Source: Tulasnella sp. 424 (lineage: Eukaryota; Basidiomycota; Agaricomycetes; Cantharellales; Tulasnellaceae). From it: a stretch of DNA of 64,000 nucleotides. The position numbers and the translations under genes were made by a program. Positions 45,311-57,680 of the stretch are shown here, piece after piece. Each line of letters begins with the position of its first letter. Positions within the stretch are counted from its first letter, which is position 1. The stretch lies in contig WSUB01000168.1 of NCBI GenBank assembly GCA_019633425.1, positions 21,728 to 85,727 of the forward strand, given 5' to 3'. A model generated the notes under the pieces. It was given only the letters and a program-made list of their open reading frames with translations. It was not told where the DNA came from and made no database searches.

Positions 45311-47374
45311 GAAGTGTTTTTCCAGTCTTCCTTCCGACTTCAGGCTTTCGTTACACCACCAAAGCTCCAAACCGAAGTCCGTGTGCTCTTTGGAAAGGGA
45401 TGGGTCGAAAAGAGAAGTTGCCCACTTGCGGCGCCTCTGGTGAGTCTCCTTGATCCTGCGCCCAACCGCGTAACCGCCAACATCAGCGTTGTTAAAGCAG
45501 CGACAGTCCATGCGACCATGTGATGATTTTGGCGGGGCCTCCTTTCTTTCGTTTTAGGCAAGAAACCATGGCATTTCCTATCAACTACAAGCCCTATACG
45601 ACTAACAACCAAAACAGGTATGGTGGACTCAACTCAGCTGCCGGCGGCGAGTCGAAGAATGAACCAAACTCGTCGCTCAGATTGCTACAACGCGCGGAAG
45701 GATCTACTGTGCTTAGCTACGATTGTAGGAAGAGGTCGGGCTGACAGTAGTGGCAACTTGAATTGGGTTTGTGGACGCATGCCTGGGAGGTTCCAGTGTG
45801 GTTCGTTGCCCTTGGTGCTTTTGAGCCATAGAGGCTTGTTCCAAACAACGCCGATCTTCCCGCTGCCGACTGCCTTTTAGTGGAAGCTTGTACCGTTGGT
45901 GGTGGAGCGGTGTGAGAGGCGGTCACCGAGTCAAGTGAATACCTTCCTCCTATACATTCCATATTGCTATGAGCGCACTATCATGTGTTGACGTTTTACG
46001 CTTCGCTTAGGAACCGGTCATTGTCTTGGCATACCATGACGTCATGACACGCTCATTTTGGGAGAAAGTTGTCTCGGACTAAGAGTACATGTGGGGTTTA
46101 TCGGGGTGCTCCACAAGGGTGTTTCAGGACAGAAGGGAGATATGACGAAGACTGCTTTGGCACGTCAAACCCTCTCGCCACCGCTGCTTCCAAGGCAGGA
46201 GATCTGGGCGCGGAGGAGAGGGGGTGCGGTCCGAAGTGTGTAATCGTACGCGGTGGCGCGTTTTGACATTCATGTTACGCAGCTAAATGACCCATCCCAT
46301 GATAAATAATGCGGTTGCAAGCTTCAAATACTCTAGCTCGACTTCTTCAGTTAGCTTGGGGAACATTTGGGAAGCAAATTTCAACTCCGTCTCGCTACGA
46401 TGGCGGTGGCAGCGGGCAGCTGTACATGGCCCAACGCAATCCTTGGCGCAAATCAATCATCGAGCCGTGACATTTGAAACCCCGATTTCTCCATGAACAT
46501 CGCCTCGTTGAGTCGATTTCGAAAGAAAAAGAGGGTACTGTTTATTTCACAACCAACGAACACGAGCGGCGTAAGTCAGCTCAATCTTGCACATGTGTTT
46601 TCTCCTCATGAACGTTATGCATGTGGAGCTGGGGTATGGATTAGGTCGAGTCGGAAGGGCCAGAACATGAACGGCGTGCGCGGCTAAAAGAAATCCCTCT
46701 TCGAAGCACTAGAGACCGGGAATTAAAAAGACTCTCTGCCTTGATCGCGCGATTATGGCCCCGGACCTGCCTTTTGGGGCTTGCAGCGTGCCCTTCCGCC
46801 GGGGATTCGAAATAGAAGCTTCTGTTCCGGTTCCGATACGACAGCAGGACATGAATCTTAATTTCGGATGGCCTTGCAATTCCACAAGTGGTTAGGCGAG
46901 TGGCAAGAAAAGGCGATAAAAGCTGCTCAAATGTAACCTAGTTGAAGTGGGTGGAAGCATTACTTTGAAAAGGTCTCAGAAGGGGCCTCATGCTGTGCGG
47001 GGAACAAAGCCAAACAAGCGATGTACAGAACATCGAAAGTTTCTATCATCGCTCTTCCTTGCACAAACCACGACCTTGTACATCTCCGCTCTAGACGCGA
47101 AGCATTCCTACCACTCGCAGATAAGAAGCCTCCCGGTTCTTTTTGTATAGAAGAGCAGTACGCCTAATGAGGCACGAACGGCCGTTCAAACCGATTCCAA
47201 AGCATTCGTGATCCCCCACCGAACCCATCACATCGAACGGGAATTCCATGATCGAAAAAGCTGTGGGGGTACAAGAGGGATATTGTGAATTCACGTATGT
47301 TTTGTGCGGACATCTGCGGAGGTGAGGCTTGTCCACAAACTGCGTTCGTGCCTTTCGTTTAAAAGCAGACGTTG

Positions 47375-47410
47375 GAGTTGTGGTTAGTCCTCAGAGCTCA
47401 TTCGACCCTC
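47375..47410 (+). promoter_or_regulatory. Conserved upstream block of K6
   Basis: TTAGTCCTCAGAGCTCATTC lies about 125 bp before the ATG, with GTTTAAAAGC about 20 bp upstream. It is conserved in the family. Confidence 0.5.
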
Positions 47411-47506
47411 AAAAGCATTCTGCCTATCATCCTCAGCCATTCCATCTTGCTCCCTTGCGTCTCCGAATCTCTGGTCCCTCCGCATCTTCACCAAACTTCA
47501 TATTGA

Positions 47507-50500
47507 ATGGCGGACTCGGACTCGATGGCGGCCAAGCCCGCGGAACACGTCGACCAAAAGCTTAAAAGAGCAGTAAGGGTATTTCACGACTTGAGAGAAC
47601 GATTACCGATCTGGTATCCTCTAGCGAGATATCCTTAGCCGAATGCCCCGTCGACTTCATCCCGCCATGATCAAGATGACAGAAACCGAACCGAGCAAAA
47701 AGGGCGGTCAAGGCGTCGTTGTCGTTGGAACACTCAATCTCTCCGAAGAAGCGAAGGAAGAATTAAAGACCATATTTCCTGGACTGAAAGTGGCTGTGAA
47801 GAAACTGGAATGGAAGCGGGATGATGCGGAAGAGTCCGCAAAGTTTTTCAAGGTATCGTCGGCTGCAACGACTTGGTGATCCTTCTAACTGCTCGTTCGT
47901 AGTCTTTCGTCAACGAGCTCGGTCTAATGGAATCACTTTCTCACCCTAACATTATTAAGCTCCTCGGCTTTGTCGAGGACATAGAAAAAGGAGACGCTTG
48001 GATGATTTTGCCTTGGGAAGGGAATGGCAACGTTCGAGAATTTTTGCAGTCGGGCGAGTGGGATATTCCGGAGCGTATATCTCTCGTAAGTGTGATCTAC
48101 AATGCTAGAAAGTAGTTTAGTCACTGAACCTTTGGTATCTGTAGATTAAAGATGCAGCAACGGGACTGGAGTACTTGCACGGTCGACAACCCCCTATTTG
48201 TCATGGTGACCTCAAATCTGTGAGTCCCCCAAGTCCCTTTCTCAGAGACGTCAACCTAATCCTGTCGTCATTCAGTTCAACATCCTTATCAGCTCCTCCT
48301 ACCGTGCGGTTATCACCGACTTTGGGTCAGCCCGTATTAGACGAGACCTCGCCCCACAGAAAACGGACAACACGTCGGCTGAAGTTCCGGTCTGCGAGGA
48401 TGCAGCCGCAAAGTCAACCTCCCCAAAGGCCCAGTTCAACACTTGCACCATGGAGCTCACCTTGACCGGGCCAAAGTTCAGTACAAGGTGGACAGCCCCC
48501 GAGGTGTTGAATGACGGGGTCCAGGATTTACCCAGCGACATGTGGGCTTTGGGGTGGGTTGGCTGGGAGGTGAGTACAACTCGGCTCAGTTGATGTTCTC
48601 CGTCTCTTAACTCCCAACTGCGACTATATGGCAGGTTGTAACTGGTAAAATCCCGTTTGAAGATCTCAACCGCGAGTCAATTGTTATATCACATGTCATC
48701 AAAGGGAAATTCCCCGCGATTCGGGAAGATCCCGGCCTGTCCCTTGTTCTCCAGCTCTGCAGCCTGATGACGGATTGTTGGCTCTCAGATCCAGCCAAAA
48801 GGATCCAAGCTTCCACTTTTCAGCGAAAGGTTTGCACGATGGTGAGCACTTTGGTACAGCATGGGGTAATCGATTCTAAAATGAATCTCTTCAAGTCTTC
48901 CGCAACTCCTTCGGGTTATTCTGCCGGTAGTCAGAAAGTTCGGTCTGCCAACCTGCTTCTCGAGCTCGGGAGAACTTACATCCATCAGAACAATCGAGCG
49001 ATGGCTGAGTCCCACTTCCGGTCAGCCTTTGATATTGCGAGTCGGACGAAAGATAATGTGGCGATGGCGAACGCCTTGCATTACCTCGGGGACGTCTTCC
49101 GCGGTCAGTCGAGGAATTCGGAAGCAGAGAAGGCTTTTACGGAAGCGCACGCCATCCACACCGGTATCGGCAATGACCTGGGCGCTGCAAACGCGTTGCT
49201 CGGCCTGGGGAATCTTTATCGCCCCCAATCGAGGTATCGGGAGGCGGAGAAGGCTTTCACGGAAGCGCACGAGATCCACTCTCGCATCGGAAGTCATATG
49301 GGTGCCGCAAACGCGTTGGAGGGCCTGGGAAATATTTATCGCGCTCAGTCGAGGAATCAGGAGGCGGAGAAGGCTTACACCGAAGCGCACGACATCCACT
49401 CTCGCATCGGGGGTGACATGGGTGCCGCAAACGTGTTGCAGGGCCTGGGGCATATTTATCGCGTTCAGTCGAGGAATCCGGAGGCGGAGAAGGCTTTCAC
49501 GGAAGCGCACGACATCCACTCTCGCATCGGGAATGACATCGGTGCCGCAAATGCGTTGGACGGCCTGGGAGAAATCTATCGCGATCAGTCGAGGAATCAG
49601 GAGGCGGAGAAGGCTTTCACGGAAGCGCACGACATCCACTCTCGCATCGGGAGTGACATGGGTGCCGCAAACGCGTTGGACGGCCTAGGAGAAATCTATC
49701 GCGCTCAGGCGAGGTATCAGGAGGCGGAGAAGGCTTTCACGGAAGCGCACGAGATTCACTCCCGCATCGGTAACGACAAGGGCACTGCAAACGCGTTAGT
49801 CGGCTTAGGCAGTACCTATCGCTCTCAGTCGAGGACTAGCGAGGCTGAAAAGGCTTTCAACCTCGCCCACAACATCTTCTCCCGCGTCGGAGACATCCAG
49901 GGCACCGGGAACGCGTTACGCAGCCTCGCAACGCTTTATAGTGACCAACGCAGGTACGACGATGCGGAGGCGTCCTACCGCTTAGCAACGGCTTCTTACG
50001 ATGATGCTGAGGACGGCGACAGCAAAGCCCGAACACTCCTAGCCCTCGGTAATAATCATCTTACCCAGCGCAAATATCCCGAGGCGGAGGAGGCTGCCAC
50101 CAAAGCTCTTGCTATTGGGATCAGCATGGGCAACGAGGAATGTCAACGGGGTGCTTGGATGCTTTTGTCCTTGATCTTCAATTCTCAATCGAGGGTCGAC
50201 GAAGAAAAGGATGCGCTTCTTCAAGTTGAAGTTTTTCTTGCCCGAACCGATGATAATACAACTCGGGCAGCTACATTGGGTCGGCTCGGCAATATCCACT
50301 TCGCTCAGGGCACGTACGACGAAGCGGAGGAGTGTTACCGCCTTGCTCAAGCTGTATTCTCAAGCATGAACGACGTTCGCGGTGAAGCAACCGAGTTGCT
50401 CGGTCTTGGGGGGCTGTACGTCCGCCAGCGTCGACATGACGAGGCGGAGGAATGCTTCGCCGACGCGCGTGTAGCATATGCTAGGATTGGAGATGTGGAC

Positions 50501-50689
50501 GGTGAAGCCACGGCGTTGGATGGATTGATGGGGGTACACGCTGAGCAAGGCAAATTTGTGGATGCGAAGGCTGCTTGTGTGGAGGCTCGCGAAATGTACG
50601 CGCGAATGGGGCGGCCGATGAGTGAGATGTGTGCCGAAGTCTTGGAATTTCTCCAGGGTCAGGAGCAACCAAGCGGATCGATGTTATAA
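47507..50689 (+). CDS. K6: TKL protein kinase-TPR, fewest TPRs (about 14)
   Basis: A 948-residue model. Exons: 47507-47572, 47625-47852, 47903-48085, 48145-48219, 48276-48569, 48635-48841, 48896-50689. Exon 2 is 12 nt longer than in its sisters, placing four extra residues (within EELKTIFPG) between the Gly-rich loop and VAVKKL. HGDLKSFN, DFGSAR and WTAPEV are all present; HGD replaces HRD. Intron 6 (48842-48895) is 54 bp and stop-free, so an unspliced reading also stays open; the paralogues show it is an intron. TPRs: one divergent, seven homogeneous (49067-49906), six diverged. The stop comes early (GSML end), about ten residues before the end seen in K3 and K4. Confidence 0.92.
49067..49906 (+). 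repeat. 120-bp tandem TPR-coding array in K6, 7 units
   Basis: Seven units of exactly 120 bp. Position 5-9 pairs: H-D, L-N, E-N, Q-H, D-E, D-E, V-S. The rest of the unit is almost invariant. Confidence 0.95.
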
Positions 50690-52779
50690 GCGGGTCTTTT
50701 CCAGTCACGGCGACCCACCGTCTTGATGAGGTAGGTATTCATGGTTCCGTAGGCTATAGCCCTTTTCACGTGGTTAATGACTCTCGTTTTCCAGACGATC
50801 TCCGAATTCTTCATACGTTCTGTTGACAAATCTCCAGCTTATTCTCGTCAACATCTCTTCCGATTACCTCCCACGTCGCTCATTGTACATATCGCAAACC
50901 CCTCCCCTCTTATGTTGACGTTATGTCTTGTAGATCCATTGTTTTCGCAGCACGTGTACCCTCGTCTCCTCTTCGCCAAATGACACGTCTTCCTTTCGAC
51001 CTTAGTCCAGGGGTCCTAGCCGGGCGACGTCCAACACCTCTCAAGTAAGGGTGCGAGCCTGCTGGAACGATGGTCTCTGCAGTCAAACGTAGTCCCTCAC
51101 GTGGTGGACGCTGCTCATTATATAACTAAGATCCGGACAACTTTTGGGGGAAGAGATTTCCGAGGTGTTATGCCATCCCCTCCAGAGTGCTTCCCAAAGC
51201 TGGGGATGATTGCCTTTCGCAGCTGGTCCCAGGGATACACGCGTCATATAAGATATTGAGATATCGTACCTACTAATTATAACTTGATTCAACTTCAGTA
51301 CTATCATAATGGCTCGGTGTTACTCATTGTCGAAAGAGTTACTCCGTTGATGGGGTTATATTCCTCCATCTGCCTGCCACCTTTCCATCTGCTAGACTAC
51401 CCTCCGCAACGATTCCTTCCTATGGCCACTCGAAGCTAGTCACCGCAGATGTCAAGAATTGGAACCACCAAGATTCCTCTCCTAGAATGTTCTCTCAGAC
51501 GTCATTATTCGGGTATCAATTCCCGACTCAAATATTTACTGTGCACACGACAAAGGGTCCTCGATCCGTTGAGAATGTCCTCGCACTCGAACTCAGACGT
51601 CAGTGTGTGGCGGCCTTCTCGCGGCTCAGCCGATATCGCAGCGCGCTGGGTTGCTGGTGCCAGGGACTCGGATCTTTGCCTCGGTCGACTTGGACCGGTG
51701 GGAGTTGGACCTTCGAGTGCCCTTCACTGGGCCTGTGGTGGGGGACGGGGGCTCAAGGTGATTGGTCGAATGCTGACGATCAGGGGAACCTTCCAAACTC
51801 AGAGCGAGACTCGTCAATCCGAGGGATTTATGTAAATGGTCCCTTCGATTTCTTTCCTTCCCTTTGAGTTCAAATCGGATGTGGAGTGACGTAATCGTCA
51901 CATAAACTGAACACAACGCGTCTTCAACGTCGGGGGACAACTTGAATATTGACATGTGGTGTTCATGTGGGGCCAACTGGAGGCGTTGTTTGCTCTTTCT
52001 TCGTGGACCCTGGAATCTCAATGTCAACTGCTCCCCAAGGATAGTGTTCCTTCCCTGCTTATACGGAGCCTTCCTTATTAAATTCGCCCCCATCACCCTT
52101 TTGCCCGACTGCAGTCTCTGATGCGTCCTGAATCAAACACCCTCTATCTTAGTTTCTAGAGACAAAAGCTCAGCTCTCCCCACCCAGTTCACATCACACC
52201 CGCACCACCGTGCAGGAGCAGCCTTCAAGCTACACACGCGACAGCCTTTCAGCAACGCACGCGTAGATGCAACCAGTGAAACGGGCAAATGGAGACGGCC
52301 ATGGTTAACTTTACCGATTCTTCATCTCGCCAGTCGGCGCATCTCACGGAGAGATGTAGTTACTACGTCGCTACCGTCGATGGCCGCGGCGGTGCGGCAT
52401 CCAGGTAGGTGGATGTATCACATTGAATTTCCTTGCACTGAAGACTTGCTGACAATTTACACCGCGGCTTTTCGTTCTCTTGAACTGAAATTAGTACGAT
52501 CGACTACTCCGTGCGTGTTCGCTGTCCGCTGTCGACGGCAACCAGGGTTCTCGATTCATCGGGCCCCTCCACCATCGAGTCGCGCGGACTGAATGCTGAT
52601 TGAACTTCCACGACTATTTTGCGGCTTCTCTCGAGTGGTAGGTCCTCAGCACTGAACTTCTCGTCAACCGTGACGGCTTTCAGTGACGAGACGGCTCGTG
52701 GATGTTTCTGTAAGCTCGACCAAGGAAAGTTGCTCTCAATTTTCTAGCACAAGCATCTACATTCTCCTCTAAGCATACC

Positions 52780-53600
52780 GTCTTGGCAAATTTCGCCGAC
52801 AAGCAGAGCCAGAAGTCAACCTTTGAAGCAAGGCGGCTTGAGGTTGTGGCTGCATAATATCAAGAGGGCTTGGGTTCAGGAGCTTCTCGAAGGGAGTTGT
52901 GAGGAGAGAGGAACCGTGACGACGACGAGATGGAACGGAAGAAATAGAACGGATAAAGTCGAAGACCATCTTGAGGCCGCCAGGTAAAGATTCCGATGTT
53001 CTCCTCCCTCTCTTAAACCTTCGTTTGATGATATCGCATTATAGCCGTCCAGTACTCGCCGACAAGGGATGCGATCTAGCAGCGCAACAACATTGGTTCC
53101 CTAGCATCAAACATACTACCAAGTTCACGAATGCTGGAACTCGTTGACTGTTCTTCCTCTCCGCAATTCGGCCGGACTCTGGGAAACCTTTCGTCGAACC
53201 TCTCTTCCTTTGCGACCCATGCTGTGACCTGCGCTTTTCGTGTTCGATCCTAGGCACCGGTGAGTAATGCTACCACCTATCACTTGACTTTATTATTAAT
53301 CCAGGTTCGGAAACCGGCCACGTCGGAGCAGCCGCTCTGCCCAAACCATAACATCCTCGTTCGCCCGTCGTCTTGACCACTCTCACCAACAAACCATCCC
53401 AACATCGGCCTGCCACCTGTCGATTATGCTGGGACGACGGTTCAAGATAACTACGTATCGGCGCCAGTCGCCGACCGGCAAGCATTTCGCTCGTCCTACT
53501 GGACGGCCGGGGGTAGCGGCTCGACTCGAGGAAGGTCTGTTCCAAGGGAGCGATCGGGTATGGGGGGTTGAAGGCGGCGTTAGGAGTGCGCGGAGAAATC
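52780..53600 (+). repeat. Decayed coding-like block, copy 3
   Basis: First of two tandem copies in this spacer, about 1.1 kb apart. Carries HQTYYQVHECWNSL, then a donor-like GTGAGT at about 53261 and the GTCGATTATGCTGG block at 53421. Confidence 0.5.
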
Positions 53601-53689
53601 TGAGGTTGAGGGGAAGATCTCGTTGCGGACGGTAACGGGGACTGTCCCCCCTGTTCCAAGCGTTGATACCAACGTATTTGATCGGTGCC

Positions 53690-54740
53690 GGGTTCGTCGC
53701 CGAGTTCGCCAGCTGGCATCTGGGGGGAGGGCCTACCTAACTCACGATTGACGGCCTCACTACACTGCGGAAAGGATGAGGTCACTCCATCGTCGGTCAG
53801 GAACGGTGTATCGATTTGGAGGAAGAACGACCATTATCAGGTGAGTCTTTGTGGGTGTGAAACAAGGTCCATTGCTCTCGTTGCTAAGTTTTGCGTCCCA
53901 CCGCAGTTCCAAAAAGCCCAAATTCCCGGGAGCTCCAAAAGCCACGCCAAAAGTACCCATTCAACGCCAGACGACTTGAGCTCATAATCGCATATGAGGG
54001 TCCGGGTTCGGGAACAGGTCGAAGGAAACTGGGAAAAGGGGAGAAACTTGTTCACGCTAAAACGATGAGGCGGAACGGAGGACAGGGAACGAACAAGGTC
54101 GGAGCCCACCTTAAGCTCGCTTAGTGAAGATTTTGACTTCCACCTCTCCCTTCAGCCTTCATCTGACGATCTTACCTTTGCGGTTGTCCGGTACTCTCCA
54201 GCAAACACCAGAGCTAATAATGCAACCACCGTTGGTTTCCGGCATCAACTGGACTATCAGGTCTCACAAATGCTAGGATTAGTTGGATTGTTCTTGCTTT
54301 CTGCGATCCGGCAACAGTCCGGGGAACCTTTCGTCGAGCTTCTCTTCCCTCCCTCCCGATGCTGAGGGGCAGCTGCTTAGGTTCGATCTTACGAAGTGGT
54401 GGGTAGGATCGGTTCTGTCAATACTGCCTATCACTTGACTCGGTGCTGACGCTCGGTTGATCCAGGTTCAGCAGCCCCTTCGTCCGAGCAGACGCTCTGC
54501 CAAACTATCACATCCTCTTTCGCCCCATCTCCTTAACCACCCTCAGCAACGATCCATCTCCTCATCGGCCTGCCACCTGTTGATTCTGCTGGACGAGCTT
54601 TCAAGATAACTCCGTATCGGCGCCAGTTGCTGACTGGCAAGCGTTTCGCTCGTCCTGCCGGACAACGAGGTTGCGGCTCGACTCGAGGACGGTCCGTTCC
54701 AAGGGAGCGATCGGGTGTGGGGGGTTGAAGGTGGCGTTCG
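53690..54740 (+). repeat. Decayed coding-like block, copy 4
   Basis: Second tandem copy. Its start (53690-53840) aligns with 35700-35870, and GTGAGT at about 53841 matches a donor-like site GTAAGC at about 35860. It then repeats the order of copy 3, down to TTGATTCTGCTGGACGAG at about 54580. Confidence 0.5.
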
Positions 54741-54779
54741 GAGGGTGCAGAGAATCCGAGGTTGAGAGGGAAGATCTCG

Positions 54780-55938
54780 TTGCGGACGGTGGTTGTCCCT
54801 AATTCCGTTCCAGACTCTGGAAGTTTCGGGGAATCGAGTCGCAGCGGTTTCGATGGATCCCATTGCGGAGCTCGCATTCAAAGAAGCCGATGAAGCTTAC
54901 ATCCGAGGAGCAGTTTCTCCCTGCAAACCTGAATGCCATGATCCTCCACGTTGGTTCATTCATCCCAGCTTGGCGATTTTCGAGCTCGAGGCTGGAGGTC
55001 TTCTCGGACGGAACCGGGTTTCGGGAAGCTCGTAGGCGACATCACAGAACTGGTTCAGGGGAGGACGAGTTGGCGGAAGCATGGCGCAAACGGCGGAGGT
55101 GGTCGTAGACGGTAGCTCTAATTTGTGACCGAACGTTTGGCTAGCGAATCGTCGAGAACGGAGTCGAATAATATAAATTTCATTGGACGCGTTGTGCTCG
55201 CCTCAGTCGCCTTACCCCACCTCCTGACACATGCGTCGTCCGGTACACTGGTAATGTGAGTGATGAAACCCTGTTACATGAATCTTCCTACTTCTCAGAT
55301 CGTTGACCTACGATTTCGGATTTACGTCGACCAGGATGCATTAACGTTCACTGTCGATCTGAGCTTCACCATTCGGGAGGACTCGCTGTAACATTTCCTC
55401 TTCATATCCATCTTGGGCAACAGCGGGCACCTGGTCGAATCTGACTCCCCAATTAATCGAAATATGGCATCCGCTCATTTTACTGCAAGTTTTCGACTTC
55501 AATGCCTTGCTTCGACGGCAACCTCCGTCCTACCTTGCTCCGGATGGATTGACAACGAATCCAAAGGGACCTTCGTCCATCAATCGGAGCGTCTTGGGAA
55601 GCATACCGTTCGCGTGGACGGTAGTCTTGCTTTGGCTCCCCGCGAAGGAATCGAACACGACCACTGGGGTTTACGGAACGGATTTAAAGGGATACTGGGA
55701 CGATCTACTGGCACAATGGCCCATCCGCAACTTGAAACCCGCCATCGTGATCAGGGGCGAGAGAGCCACCCTCCTCGCTCCCCGCTTCGGCGACTGCAAA
55801 ATCCATAGGAGGGGAGATGATTGGTGTCTGGAAGCAGTACAGTATATATATGTTGTGACGCGAACCTCTCGCGCTTTCTTTTACACTAGTCCATCTCCTG
55901 TCACTAGAGGATTTCCCGCACTTCTTCCCGCCCTATAA
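54780..55938 (+). repeat. Decayed coding-like block B, copy 2, partly open
   Basis: Homologous to 43980-45310. The frame from GTWSNLTPQLIEIWHPLILL through GVYGTDLKGYWDDLLAQWPI to a stop at 55938 is open for about 170 codons and protein-like, with hydrophobic stretches. The upstream parts are broken. Either the last exon of an unrecognised membrane-associated protein or a chance survivor of decay. Confidence 0.4.
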
Positions 55939-57540
55939 TTAGGCCTTCCGATTACCCCATCAATGCTCCAAACCGAGGCCCGTATGCTCTTGGGATAGGG
56001 ATGCGTCGAAAAGAGAAGATGCCGATATCCAGGGAGTTGACGAGTCTTCTTGTTCCTATGGAGCGGTGCGAGAGGCGGCGTTGAGACTACTGGTCAAGTG
56101 GATACTTTCCTCCTATACATTCCATATTGCTATGACTCGAGTGCGTTGTTATGTGTTGACGTTTTACTCTTCACACCGGAAACTCTGGCATACCGTGACG
56201 TCATGGCACACCCATTCTGGGAGAAAGTTCCCTCGGACGAAGTGTACTTTGTGGGGTTTATTGGGGTGCTCCACAAGGGTTCTTTAGGACTGACATAAGG
56301 GAGATATGACGCAGACTACTTTTGTACGTCAAGCCCTCTCACCACTGCTGCTTCCAAGGCAGGAGATTTGCGCGCGGAGGAGAGGGGGTGCCGTCCGAAG
56401 TGTGTAATCGTACGCGGTGGCGCGTCTTGAATCGATATTCATATTATGCAGCTAGATGATCCGTCCCATGATAAATAATATTTGCGGTTGGAAGCTTCAA
56501 ATACTCTAGCTCGACTTCTTCAGTTAGTTTGGGGAACATTTGGGAAGTAAATTCAACTCCATCTCGCTATGATGGTGGTGACGGTGGGCGGTTGTACATG
56601 GCCCAACACAATCCTTGGCGCTAATAAATCATCGAGCCGTGACATTTGAATCGCCAGGTTCTTCATGACCATCGCCTCGTTGAGTCGATTTCGAGAGAAA
56701 AAGTGGGTACTGTTTACTTCACAACCAACGAACACGAGCGGCGCTAGTCAGCTCAATCGTGCACATGTGTTTTCTCCTCACGAACTTTTATGCATGAGGA
56801 ACTGGGATATGGCGGCTGATGGAGTCGGAAGGGCCAGAACATGAACGGCGTGCGCCGCTAAAAGAAATCCCTCTTCGAAGCACTAGAGACCGGGAATTAA
56901 AAAGACTCTCTGCCTTGATCGCGCGATTATTGCCTCGGACCTACCTTTTGGGGCTTGCAGTGTGCCTTCCGCCCGGGATTCGAAATAGAAGCTGCTGATC
57001 CGGTTCCAATACGACAGCAGGACATGAACGTTAACTTCGGATGGCCTTGCAGTTCCACAAGTGGTTAGGCGACTGGCATAGATAGTCGATAAAAGCCGCT
57101 TAAATGTAACTCGGTTGAAGTGGCTGGAGACATTGCTTTGAAAAGGTCTCCGGCCTTGTGCTGCGAGGGGAACAAAGCCAAACAAGCGATGTACAGAACA
57201 TCGAAAGTTTCTATCTCATCGCTCTTCCTTGCACAAACCACGACCTTGTACATCTCCGCTCTAGCCGCGAAGCACTCCTACCACTTGCGGATAAGAAGCC
57301 TCCCGGGCTTTTTGTATAGACGAGCAGTGCGCCTAATAAGGCACGAACGGCCGTTCAAACCGATTCCAAAGTATGCGTAATCCCTCGCCGAACCCATCGC
57401 ATCGAACGGGAATTCCATGATCGAGAAAGCTGTGAGGATACAAGAGGGGTGTTCTGGATTCACGCATCTTTTGTGCGGACAACTGTAGAAGTGAGGTTTT
57501 TCCACAACCTGCGTTCGTGCCTTTATTTAAACCTAACGTT

Positions 57541-57577
57541 GAAGCTGAGTTTGGTCCTCAGAGCTCATTCGACCCTC
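57541..57577 (+). promoter_or_regulatory. Conserved upstream block of K7
   Basis: TTGGTCCTCAGAGCTCATTC lies about 130 bp before the ATG, with ATTTAAAC just upstream (about 57524). Conserved in the family. Confidence 0.5.
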
Positions 57578-57680
57578 ATAAACACTCTGCATCTCATCCT
57601 CAGCCATTCCGCTTTGTTCCCTTATCCCTCCAAATTTTCTGATCGCTCCGCACCTTCACCTCGGCCAAACTTCATATTAA

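Larger units (their letters stand above)
40968..47506. other. Spacer K5-K6: homologous unit DNA with decayed blocks
   Basis: The 3' flank (41010-41310), the GATCCGGACAAC block (41383) and the CAGACGTCATTAT block (41755-41960) match the other units in order. Coding-like decayed blocks lie at 43100-43930 and 43980-45310. 46060-47350 aligns with 56220-57500 upstream of K7. No intact gene is supported. Confidence 0.6.
50690..57680. other. Spacer K6-K7: homologous unit DNA with duplicated decayed blocks
   Basis: The 3' flank (50715-51040), the GATCCGGACAAC block (51128) and the CAGACGTCATTAT block (51495-51700) match the other units. The decayed block occurs twice in tandem (52780-53600 and 53690-54740), followed by block B with the longest open frame of its kind (55507-55938). 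56050-57500 aligns with the K6 upstream flank. No complete gene is supported. Confidence 0.6.
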
